This document shows positions 48,647 through 58,700 of a stretch of 64,000 nt of DNA, one piece after another. Made by a program: the position numbers and the translations under genes. Positions within the stretch are counted from its first letter, which is position 1. Each line of letters begins with the position of its first letter. Source of the DNA: Homalodisca vitripennis (lineage: Eukaryota; Arthropoda; Insecta; Hemiptera; Cicadellidae); contig NC_060213.1 in assembly GCF_021130785.1 (NCBI RefSeq), positions 63,278,001 through 63,342,000 on the forward strand, read 5' to 3'. The notes below the pieces were generated by a model. It did not search any database. It was given only the letters and a program-made list of their open reading frames with translations, and was not told the origin of the DNA.

Positions 48647-49842
48647 TCCTATATATACAGCCGCATTTGTAACTCACTGATAGGGTATACGAAATTCTAA
48701 CCCACTTCTAGAAGTGCTGGAAACACGAAATTTTGCACGGAAGTAGCTTTTTACCTTCAAAACCTCCGGGAAAAGTCTGAAACCCGGATTTTTTTTACTT
48801 TTAAAACCCCTCAAAAAAATTCACAAAGTTGCCATTTTTGGCCCTTGCAGGCTTTTCTTTGAAGCCCGATAACGGGCGAACCGTTAGAGCTAGCTCGGAT
48901 CTGAGAGAAAAATCGTTAGTCCGGAATGAAGTGATCTACAAAAAAGGTCAAGTGCATTTTTGCTCTATCTCTATTGGTTTGGCCGTAAAACGCAATTATG
49001 TGTAAAATTTTCGCAATTTTCACTTAATCATTTACCTTCCAGGCTCGATAGCGGCCGAACCGTTGGTCGCAGCTCAAAACAAATTTTCAATGAATTTAGG
49101 AAACGGCGCGACCTACAAAAAAGGTCCAGTAACATTTTGCCCTATCCCCAATGGTTTGGCCGGAAAAACGCGTTTAAATGTGTTGCTTCTTTAAGTTTTA
49201 CTTGAGAATTTTGTTTCTGGGTTCTATATCAGCAGAAAACTTAAAAGTTAGTGTATATTAAAAATCTGATTTTAATAAAAAATAAGACGATCTACAAAAA
49301 AGGTTCAGTGACCGTTTGCCCTATCTCTATCGGTTTGGCCAATAAATGCTAATATTTTGTAATTTTGACGTGAAAATGTTTTTACTGGAGACGATATTGG
49401 TTGATCCGTTTATACTAGCTTAAACTTAAACACTTTATTAAATAGCCATTAATAGGATCTACAAAAAAGGTTCAGTAGCTTTTTTTTTTATAACTTTCCG
49501 TAAGCCTGTTATACGCTCTCAATTGCAAAATCTTTTTTGTGAATTGGCAATATAGGGGTCTTTTTATTTTTTCCGAACAAAATTGGTGCAATTAATAACA
49601 CTTCCAGATTGTATTTGTATTACTTCGTAAACCAGTGACTAGTATTCGTGGCTACTAGAGCACATCGCGAATTGGCTGAGCGTTAGCAAAGGTTATTTTT
49701 AATTTTTTAAAACAGTTTATTTAATTCATATAATATATCAGATTTTGTTTCATTTTTATAACCATACGGTACTGTATCAATATTATTTTATAGAACAATT
49801 CTTTTATTCATCATTCGAGCTCAGTGCTAGCTAGCTTGGTTA
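48647..49842 (+). mobile_element. Array unit 13, class E (1196 bp)
   Basis: Divergent unit without a microsatellite, C-rich part or hairpin. After TTGGCTGAGCGTTAGC it enters about 150 bp of AT-rich sequence found nowhere else in the array, so the GAGCGTTAGC block marks a real boundary within the units. Confidence 0.65.
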
Positions 49843-52075
49843 TCCTATATAATATACAGCCGCATGTGTAACTATACAAATTCTAACATAGTTCTAGAAG
49901 TGCTGGAAACTTGAAATTTTGGCATGCAGGTACCTTTCACAATATGACCCGGAGGAAAAGTCTGAAAACCGGACTTTTTTACTTTTAAACCCCTCAAAAA
50001 AATTCCCAAAAAATCGCGCATTCTTTACCCCTGCAGGCATTTTTTGTAAGCCCGATAGCGGGCGAACCGTTGGAGCTAGCTCGGATCTGACGAAAAATTC
50101 ATGGTCAGGAATTGAAGTGAACTACAAAAAAGGTCCAGTGACCTTTTGCTCTATCTTCCATGGTTAAGCGACAAAACGCTCGAACATTTGAAATTCCAGA
50201 GATTTTTTTCGATAAAAATAATGTTTCGAGCCCGATAGCGGCCGAGCCGTTGGTCGTAGCTCAAATCTGATTGACCCATCAAATTAGCAAATTGCGCGAT
50301 CTACAGAAAAGGTCCAGTGACCTTTTGCCTTATCTCTATTGGTTTGGCCGAAAAAACGTGATTATGTGCAATTTTTTTGTAATATTTACGTGAAAAGTTT
50401 GTTCTTGAGGTCGATAGCGGCGAAACAATTGGTCGGAGGGCAAAATTAAAACAAAGGTTAGATATAGGAAATGAAGTGATCTACAAAAAATCTACAGTGA
50501 CTTTTTACTCTATCTCCATTATTTTGGCCGCAAAATGCGATTAAGTGAATAGATTTGGAAATTTTCGCCTACAAATTTACATTCCGGGCTTGATAGCGGC
50601 TAAAACTATTGGTCGTAGCTCAAAACAAATTTTCATTACGATTTAGGAAATGACGTGATTCTACATAAAAGGTTTAGTAACATTTTGCCCTATCCTCAAC
50701 AGTTTGGCCGCATAACGCGTTTTAAAGTTTTGATGTTTTTGAGTTTTACGTGAGATTTTGTTTTCTGGGCTCCATTGTAAACAAAACCTTAGTTATAGTC
50801 CGGATTAAAAATGTGATTTTAATACAAAATTTTACGTTCTACAAAAAAGGTCCATTAAGCTTTTGCTCTACCTCCATCGGTTTGGTTAATAAATGTCAAT
50901 ATTTTGTAATTTCGACGTGAAAATTTTGTTACTGGAGTCCATAGCGGTTGACCCGATTATGCTAGCTTAAATATCAAAACATTTATAAACAGCTATTGGT
51001 AGGTTCTACAAAAAAGTAGCTTATTGTTGTATATCTCACTGTAAGCCTGTTACACGCTCTCAAAGGCAAAATATTTTTTGTAATTTGGCATTTATAGGGG
51101 TTTTGCTTTTTCTGACTAAAATTTGTGTAATTCGTTGTGATTTCCAGATTGAGTTTGTATTACTAAGTAAACGAGTGACTAGTAAACGTGTACTAGAGCA
51201 CATCATTAATTGGCTGAGCGTTAGCGAAGTTCAATAGTAATTAGGGACAGAGTGAATTTTATTATTTTTGCTTACAAACACAAAACACACTCTAAGAGGC
51301 AAAAGTGTGGTAAATTAAACCCCCTGATGTGTTACCCCCCCGGGTACATTTAAATCCCCCCCAGGGAATTTCCTGGCATGACCTCATGTCCAAATTTTAC
51401 CAATAATCAAATCTCTTAACCCCCCTTGGGAAGTTCCTGGTATGACTAGATAACCCCCTGATGTCTTAACCCCCGGTAACGTTAACACCGCCCCCTGGGA
51501 ATTTCCTGGCATGACCTCATGTCCAAATTTTACCAATCATCAAATCTCTTAACCCCCCCTGGGAAGTTCCTGGTATGACCAGATAACCCCCTGATGTCTT
51601 AAACTCCGGTAACCTTAACCTCCCCCCTGGTAATTTCCTGGCATGACTATATAAACTCCTGAGCAAATAAAACCCCCTAAACAATTTAAAAATGTTCACT
51701 TAGGGTAGGGTTTTTACTATATTTCCACTCAACAATTTACAATAGTTGACAGGTGCAGACTTTACTACCACGCTCTGTACCTCCTAAACCAGAGCTCGTA
51801 GCTCAAATCTGATGGCATAATCGAAATTAAATTTCCGACAAGAAAGGTCCAGTCACTTTAAGTCGTATCTCTAACGGTTTAACCGCAAAATGCCCTCAAA
51901 GTCAAAAATTTGGACGAATCCGGAAAAAAATCAATGAAAAAGGTCAATTTTTAAATCCCTTGTCATTTACCTAATGTCCGGACTTAAAAACAGTCACCGA
52001 ATTCCGCTTATCCCCGAATTTAAGGCACTTACTTAGGGGGCCTGGGGGCGTAGCCCCCAGCGAGCCGAAGGCGAG
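49843..52075 (+). mobile_element. Array unit 14, class F (2233 bp)
   Basis: Starts TCCTATATAATATACAGCCG and lacks the GACT run. The front part is like classes C and E, and the back part is like class B (GACAGGTGCAGACTTTACTA). It ends in the hairpin at 52042-52060. It looks like a recombinant unit. Confidence 0.65.
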
Positions 52076-53844
52076 TCTAATATATATACAACCGCATGTG
52101 TAACTGACTGACTGACTGACTCACTCACTCACTCACGTATACTAATTCTAACCTACTTCCAGATGAGTTAGAGACTTGAAATTTGGTACACAGATAGCTT
52201 TCCACGTGTAACCACCAGGAAAATCCCGAAAAGTGAGAATTTTTTCATTTTCAACCCCTCAAAAAAATTCCCAAAAAATCGCGCATTCTTCACCCCTGCA
52301 GGCATTTTTTGTAAGCCCGATAGCGGGCGAACCGTTGGAGCTAGCTCGGATCTGACGGAAAATTCATGGTCAGGAATGAAGTGAACTACAAAAAAGGTCT
52401 AATGACTTTTTGCTCTATCTTCCATGGTTAAGCGACAAAACGCTCGAACATTTGAAATTCCAGAGATTTTTTCGATAAAAATAATGTTTCAAGCCCGATA
52501 GCGGCCGAACCGTTGGTCGTAGCTCAAATCTGATTGACCTATCAAATTAGCAAATTGCGCGATCTACAGAAAAGGTCCAGTAATCTTTTGCCCTATCTCG
52601 ATTGGTTTGGCCGAAAAACGTGATTATGTACAATTTTGTTGTAACTTTTACGCGAAACTTTTGTTTTTGGGGTCGATAGCGGCGAAACCATTGGTCGGAG
52701 GTCAAAATAAGACTAACGTTTTATTTAGGAAATAAGATGACCTACAAAAAAGGTCCAGTGACTTTTTACTATATTTCCCTTAGTTTGACCGCAAAAACGC
52801 GATTAAGTGAAAATATTGGACATTTTCGCCTAAAAATTTACATTCCGGGCTTGATAGCGGCTAAACGGTTGGTCGTAACTCAAAACAAATTTTAAACGGG
52901 ATTTAGGAAATCACGTGATCTACAGAAAAGGTTCAGTGACTTCGGGAGTTGGCTGAGCGTTAGCTAAGCGTCAATAGTAGATAGGGACAGAGGAATATTT
53001 ATTATGTTCACAGACACAATACCCTCTAAAAAAGGCCCAAGTGTGTCATTAACCCCCGGTAATATTAACCCCCCCCCCCCGGGGATTTTCCTGGTATGAC
53101 CTGATAACCTCCTGTACATTCAACCCCCTGATGTGTTAACCCCCCTGGTAACATTAAACCCCCCCAGGGAATTTCCTGCCATGACCTCATGTCCGAATTT
53201 TACCAGTCACCAAATCTCTTAACCCCCCCCCCCCCTGGGAAGATCCTGGTATGACCAGATAACCCCCTGGAGACTTATCCCCCGGTAACGTTAACCCCCC
53301 CTGGGAATTTGTTCATATGACCAGACAATATCCTGACGAAATTAAACCCCCTCTTGTCTTAACCTCCTTAACATTAATCACCCACCCAGGGAATTTTCTC
53401 GCCTTGACTAGATAGTCTCCTGGTGATATTAAACCCCCTGTTCGACTTAAAATACTGCCTTGAGGTCGGTTTTTATTATGTTTATACTAAACAATTCAAG
53501 ATAGCTGACCCGTGCAGACTTTTCTCCCGAGCTCATTTCTGGCTAAACCATAGGTCGTAGATCAGATCTGAGGGCACAATCGAAAGAGAAAATTAAATTT
53601 TCGACAAGAAAAGGTCCAGTCACTTTTTGTCGTATCTCTAACGGTTTAACCGCAAAATGCCCTCAAAGTCAAAAGTTTTTAACGAATCCGGAAAAAAAAT
53701 CTATGAAAAAGGTCAATTTTTAAATCCCTTGTCATTTACTTAATGTCCGGACTTAACCAGTCACCGAATTCCGCTTATCCCCGAATTTGCAAGCGTTTAC
53801 TTTGGGGGCCTGGGGGCGTAGCCCCCAGCGAGCCGAAGGCGAGT
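52076..53844 (+). mobile_element. Array unit 15, class A, full length (1769 bp)
   Basis: Full-length class A, very close to unit 5, with hairpin 53810-53828 and end GGCGAGT. Unique AT-rich DNA follows at once, so this is the true right edge of the array and gives the 3' terminus of the element. Confidence 0.7.
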
Positions 53845-55461
53845 GTTAAATATCTATACTATGTTCTTAACATCAATTAGAGTATTAAAATATTATTTAT
53901 TGTCACAAATCTTTAAATTCCAAAACCTTAATTCTCGAAGTTTGTTTCATACATTTAAGGCACATAAAGTATAATAACCTGTTTTGTATTTATCAGCATT
54001 AAATCAAAGTTTGAAAGATCCATAAAACTAATTATTTAATTATAACAGGTTTACTTTAACAATCAATAAATAATTAGTCAGTGTATAAACAATTGATTAA
54101 TTTCGAATTAAATTGAAGCAAATACGATGATCCAATATACAGATGATGTAAACACAATGATGTTTTGTATTTATTATTAATAAATCAAAATTTTAAAATA
54201 TTTTTAGAACTAATTATTTGATAATTACAAGTTTACTTTAACAATTAATATAATATTAGTCAGTACATGAATTATTGATTAATTTTGAAATGAATTTAAG
54301 CAAATACAAAGATTCATATTTTTACATAATTCATTAATTTAAATGAAAAGTAAGTAATATAAAACTAACTATTTCGATGAATTCAGAAGTGAAAAGTCTG
54401 TAGATAACGGCCGAGGTTATTGATAGAAGTGCAGCTAACAATCTTATCTTGGTCCTTTGTTTGCGAGGCCCACTGATAATCGACAGTCGCTTCTGGAGCA
54501 GGTTAGTCTGCAAACTCTTACTCCTGGGGCCACCTCGGTTCATCTCGTTCACCTCGCTCACACCCCATGACTTCGTTCCCTGGTATTGGTTTTGTCTCGT
54601 TCTCAGCCAATATGTAACATTTATTTATAACCCTTTAAAAGTATATCTGTAAAGGTTAAATTATCAAATGTCCCTTTTTATTCACTCAGTAGAATTCTTT
54701 GTATACCCCCAAAACGTTTAAGTTATTTCAAAGTAAAATTAATTTTATCAGTGAACAACTTCATTAATCCACAGCACAAATGTTTACCATAAGGAGCTTT
54801 CTACAAGATCATCTCTTCTCATCTTTAACTGTGCAGTGCACTGCTGTTAAAATAATGTTCTTTCTTTAAAAAAATGTTGGTAATTATTGTGGTGCAAATT
54901 AATACAAGTTAAATTCTTTTTATTTTAATTTTACTCAGTGGTAGTTACTTGTTTAGTTATCATGGATAACCAATCCAGGTAACAATTATATATATAAGCT
55001 GTATCCTTTTTCACTAATTATTTTAATCTTAATTTAGTGCTTATAATGAGGTAATATCATGTTGTTCTTTCTCACTTTCACTGTGTAAACATTTACTCAG
55101 GGTTGTTGGAACATTTCATGTTATAGACCACAACCTGGGACTTTCACAACAAATACAGATTATTTCTCCATCCAACTTTGTTATTACAATAGGAAGGGTA
55201 GGATTCACATTTACCAAATTTATAGAGTGTGGCTGTATGCGTGAAGTAAACACATGTCTCATTGTACTTTCACTCATATGGTAACACGTATGTAGATTTC
55301 ATAAAACATTAGTAATATCTATAACTAATTGGTTTGTTTATAAAATATTACATTATTACATACTCATTAATCGTACAACTTTCATGTTTTAAACACTCAC
55401 AGTCCATGTCCTACCCTGAAATTTACACCATACACCTTCTACACCTATATTCATTTTACCA
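53845..55461. other. AT-rich DNA right of the array
   Basis: No recognisable gene. It contains the two-copy repeat at 53981-54320. A minus-strand frame at 54334-54561 has a basic N-terminal half and one hydrophobic stretch (RLLAALLSITSAVIYRLF), but no family. If the LTR reading holds, this is the segment downstream of integrase in the retrotransposon. Confidence 0.45.
53981..54320. repeat. Diverged tandem duplication, 181-bp period
   Basis: Two copies begin GTTTTGTATTTAT at 53981 and 54162. They share ACTAATTATTT, GTTTACTTTAACAAT and TTAGTCAGT, then ATTGATTAATTT and AAGCAAATAC. Similarity is roughly 75-80 percent, so the duplication is older than the neighbouring array. Confidence 0.75.
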
Positions 55462-55785
55462 TCATTGTTTTACCAGCTTCATGTTCATGCTGTGAACTCG
55501 CTTATATATGTTTGCATCTCTCAGATCTTGCACCACAAAACTGACATCTGAAATTACTGCAATAATTTTGTAGGGTCCTTCGTAAATGGCATCCAACTTC
55601 TTTCTCTGAAAATTAACTTTACAAAACACAATATCACCCTTCTTAAATTTAACATTGTTACCATATTTACTTAGTTTCTGATTTTTCAAACATTGTTGCT
55701 TCAAATTTTTGACTGCACTGATTAATTTATTTTTATTCCTTCCCCTTAATTCATTATCTATTAAGTCCTTCAGATTCCACCTCAA
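55462..55785 (-). pseudogene. Ty3/gypsy-type integrase C-terminal fragment
   Basis: About 107 codons on the minus strand end in a stop at 55462. The first 40 or so residues are basic and helical (NELRGRNKNKLISAVKNLKQ). Then comes a small barrel-like segment with FKKGDIVFCKV, YEGPYKIIAV and VVQDLRD, closing with RVHSMNMKLVKQ. The GDxV...GPYKI...VHxxxxK pattern is the C-terminal domain typical of gypsy-type integrases. There is no ATG at the start (the first codon used is TTG). Upstream the sequence runs immediately into the 578-bp repeat. Protease, RT, RNase H and the integrase core are missing, so a large deletion joins the LTR to the end of pol. Confidence 0.6.
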
Positions 55786-55789
55786 ACTT

Positions 55790-56367
55790 AAACTATCATC
55801 AAGTAATTTTCTATTTCAATATTAAATTCTAACCTTCACAGTACCTCGCACTTCTCCTGAAGACTTCACCAAGTAACCAAAATGACTATTATAGATTAAT
55901 TAATTTAAACTTGAGACTTTAAATTTTGAAAAGAAATTTTAATTTTAAACTCCACAAACTCAACCTTCTTCCCGAAAAATCAATACGACAAGAGTAGGCT
56001 ATCACTTTATACGACTTGTCTCTCTGACCAAACAGCAAAGAATCCCCTGAAAACGTGGTTGAAGCCACCGGAAGGATCTAGAAGTCCCTCCCACCATCTA
56101 ATCAACCTAACATTGGCTAATCAAATTTGAGCAAACACAATGTCTGAATTGGATGGTACATATCCAACCCAGACCTGTAACCTATGCTCAATACCTAGAT
56201 ACAAAAGGAAGCTTCTAGCATTCCTCGAACCCGAATTGACAAGAAAATCAGCACTGCTCAAAGGATAACAATTCTTACAATTCAATTATTATATAAGTTT
56301 ACAATTCTCTTAATTAAAAATATAAAAATTCCTATAAATAATTAAATAATATAGGAAGCATCCTATA
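55790..56367 (-). repeat. 578-bp direct repeat, right copy; probable 5' LTR
   Basis: Same length as 24177-24754, with about three substitutions between them. In minus-strand sense it is upstream of the integrase fragment. No primer-binding site follows; the sequence passes directly into integrase-like codons, so the LTR end and the region behind it were probably deleted. GTAGG follows at 56368. Confidence 0.6.
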
Positions 56368-56964
56368 GTAGGTTATCAATTTGAAATGACTAATTGAGCC
56401 TGCTATCTACTACATATCCTAAACATGCTGTATTATTATGAAATCTGACTGGAATTTGTTGATTTGTACTCAAGTTATGGGAATTCTGATAGAGAATTTA
56501 TCATAAGTGGTTTTATTTTCATCAAGCACTAAATTTAATGTGTCCATTGAGTTACTGTCGGAGAAGTACGTATGAAGATACATGTGAATCTCATAATAAT
56601 GTAAAAAACTAGTTTTTTTCTGGTCTGTGTTTGTCACAGATTACATTGTATTCTCTCCATCTACAGAATGCTGCTCTACATGCCTATCTCTATAAAAGGA
56701 GATAAAAATTACTAGGGACCCAGATGAAAAATCTAACTTAAAAGTATACTTTGCTCTCCATAAGTGTAAAACTAAGGCATTTTTATATCAGAATATTTCG
56801 TGATGGCATTTTGAAAAACTATACTTTAAAAACAGTAAAAATCCAGTATTTATGAATTTGTAAAATTATTTACTGTCATATTCTAGGAAAATTAAGTATT
56901 TCAATCAGAAAATTAGAACATAGCCTATTAAAAAACCTACAATTACAGTTCACAATTATTTGAA
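56368..56964. other. AT-rich DNA, no gene recognised
   Basis: This is the flank between the LTR-like repeat and the mariner pseudogene. No inverted repeat of the mariner was identified here. Confidence 0.5.
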
Positions 56965-57730
56965 CTATAATCCATCTACAGCGATATATTTGTAACAGCG
57001 TTTAACAAATAAATCGTAAGCTCTTACAAAATAATTCTGCTCTATCCAAAGAAGTTCCTCTTCAATTGATTGCTTTAATTTCTCATCATTATTGAAGCTA
57101 CGAGTATAAACTTGTTCCTTTAAGTAAACCCATAGAACGAAATCACACACAGTTAAACGTGGGGATCGGAGTGGCCAATCTAAAAAGTCACTTCCACGGC
57201 CACAAAGGTTGTAATTTAGCAATTGCTTGACAGGATTTGCGAAATGAGGAGGAACACAATTTTGTTGGAAGATTCCTTGATCCATTTATGGAATCGTAAA
57301 ATGAGGCAAGACTTGTTCATTTAAAACCTGTAAATACATATTCCCAGTCATTGTAATATCTGAAATGTCGTAAAATAGCACCCCATTACAATTTGCTGCC
57401 CTAACAGGAATTCATTTTGATTTAGGTATAGCCTGTTCAAGAATATGTGGATTACTGGTGTTTTAATCATTACAATTATGCCTATTTACAGCACAATTGC
57501 GGTAGATAGTGGACACGATGGAAAAAACAATTTGAGTATGCCAATTAGGATCTAGCTCATGCAAGTCAATGATACGAGAACAAAATTCCACTCTAGTGTC
57601 CGGATAATCTTCAAGAAGATTATGGACTAGGTGATTTTTGTAAACATTTCATTTTGTTCTTCTTAACTATTCTCTGTACTGAAGAATTTTGAACACCAGT
57701 TTCAAGTTAAACCTTCCTTAGCGATTTCGG
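56965..57730 (-). pseudogene. mariner/IS630-type transposase, degenerate
   Basis: The longest open part (56965-57285) is a transposase C-terminus. It reads FQQNCVPPHFANPVKQLLN (normally 'QQDGAPPH', with the catalytic Asp changed to Cys-Val here), then WPLRSPRLTVCDFVLWVYLK (the 'WPxRSPDLxxxDFFLWGxLK' block) and a helical tail. Upstream on the minus strand, recognisable blocks continue through frameshifts and stops to about 57730: a helix-turn-helix-like start, then FCSRI-, DLHELDPNW- and NRHNC-like stretches. The catalytic residue is lost and the frame is broken, so it is inactive. Terminal inverted repeats were not found. Confidence 0.65.
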
Positions 57731-58249
57731 TTTACCTGGAGAGCGAAGCATTGATGCGCATACTAGTACATCTCTTTCCTCATATGATCCTCTATAGTAC
57801 TTTATTACGACACTTCCAGTTTCTAACAAAAGATTTTTCAACTTAGTTATTGTTGGATTTCTAGTTGTTCAACTCTTGGGTAGGCATTCTGAAATTGTCT
57901 AATTGCTTCTGTAATGTTACCAAAAGCAATAGCCCAAACACAACACTACACTTTTTGCTCAACATTAAAAGCCACTTCTCGAACTTCAATATCAGTAAAA
58001 CTGTAATAAAGGAGGTTAGGTTATGTTTTTATAGCACAAGCAATATTCTTCAATGAAACAGCTGTTTTCAACAGTGAGCGTAAAATTTTCAATATATCAT
58101 TATTTTGTTTCTAAAATTGTTAGGGAGCTTTAATTTTCACAGAATATTATTTTAATTAATTTATCTTTATTAATTGAGTTTGAAAACGTTCGGTGCATAA
58201 ATGTGCAAGTAATATAAGATTAAACGTTTAAACCTCTTCGTGGAACAAC
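57731..58249. other. AT-rich DNA between two pseudogenes
   Basis: No gene is recognised. It may include the decayed N-terminus of the mariner-like transposase. Confidence 0.4.
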
Positions 58250-58700
58250 TTGTATATGGCTAGAGAACGAATTCAAGAAGGAGTCGAATCAAATTGCCTC
58301 TGCCGTCTATCATACATTAAAACATACATACTTGACTGGAATCCGGACCGTCAAGCTTGTATCTGACGGCTGCGGAAAACAGAATAAGAATACAATGGTT
58401 ATCTGCATGATGTCTAAAATAATGTTTTATGCATGATGCTCTAAATGTGATCAAAGTTATATTTTCCATTATCGGACATTATTTTATCCCTGACAGGACT
58501 TTTGCACAAATCAAGAAGGATGTTAAAAGCACATTACCCTCCTAACCCGCCAGGACTACATTAAGATTTTTAAGAAACATACTACTGCCATAAGACTAGA
58601 AGATGACTACTGTCATGTCTTTAACTGGAAAATGTCAAAGAAAATTTATTAAGAAATGTGTTTTTAGGGGTTAAATGCATTACAATAAAAACATTGGTGA
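58250..58700 (+). pseudogene. DUF7869-like protein fragment
   Basis: One frame reads EFKKESNQIASAVYHTLK, then TVKLVSDGCGKQNKNTMVIC. After a frame change come VGHSFIP-like and DRTFAQIEKDV-like blocks, then DYIKIFKKH and an acidic EDDYCHVFNWK stretch. The SDGCGxQNKN core followed by GHSFxPxDRxF and YIKIF is the layout of a protein family (DUF7869, as I recall it) found in many repeat-borne copies in insect genomes. Several stops and shifts show it is dead. The function of the family is not established. Confidence 0.5.

Larger units (their letters stand above)
25499..53844 (+). repeat. 28-kb tandem array of Helitron-like (HINE-type) units
   Basis: Fifteen unit starts lie head to tail. Each start is TC plus a TATATA stretch, then a [A/G]CCGCATGTG block, usually a GACT/CACT microsatellite, then AGAGACTTGAAATTTGGTAC-like sequence. 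The first part of a unit is several diverged copies of a 170-185 bp monomer (GATAGCGGCCGAACCGTTGG ... AAAAGGTCCAGTGACTTTTT). Most units then carry GGGAGTTGGCTGAGCGTTAG and a C-rich part with many TTAACCCCC motifs. Nine units end in hairpin CTGGGGGCGTAGCCCCCAG and GCGAGCCGAAGGCGAG (hairpins at 28056, 29928, 34831, 37068, 39099, 41330, 43890, 52042, 53810). A TC start, microsatellite near the 5' end, internal minisatellites and a 3' hairpin match non-autonomous Helitron/Helentron elements. No Rep/helicase gene is present and the canonical CTRR end is missing, so the class is inferred. Confidence 0.75.

Noticed and set aside
25581..50167. Recurring minus-strand frames with KSHWTFFVVHFIP and similar, 60-146 codons, in many array units
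   Set aside because: They are the reverse translation of the repeated monomer (AAAGGTCCAGTGACTTTTTG). Frames break at homopolymer indels between copies, lack consistent starts and have no family resemblance.
27440..53440. TTAACCCCC motifs as telomeric repeat
   Set aside because: Not the insect TTAGG repeat. The motifs are irregularly spaced inside larger units, so a telomere reading is not supported.
25499..53844. CRISPR-like array or prokaryotic origin of the repeats
   Set aside because: Units are 1.2-2.6 kb with no short repeat-spacer pattern, and all surrounding elements are eukaryotic.
54334..54561. Minus-strand 75-codon frame as an envelope-like or accessory gene of the retrotransposon
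   Set aside because: The start is GTG, there is a single hydrophobic stretch and no recognisable domain.
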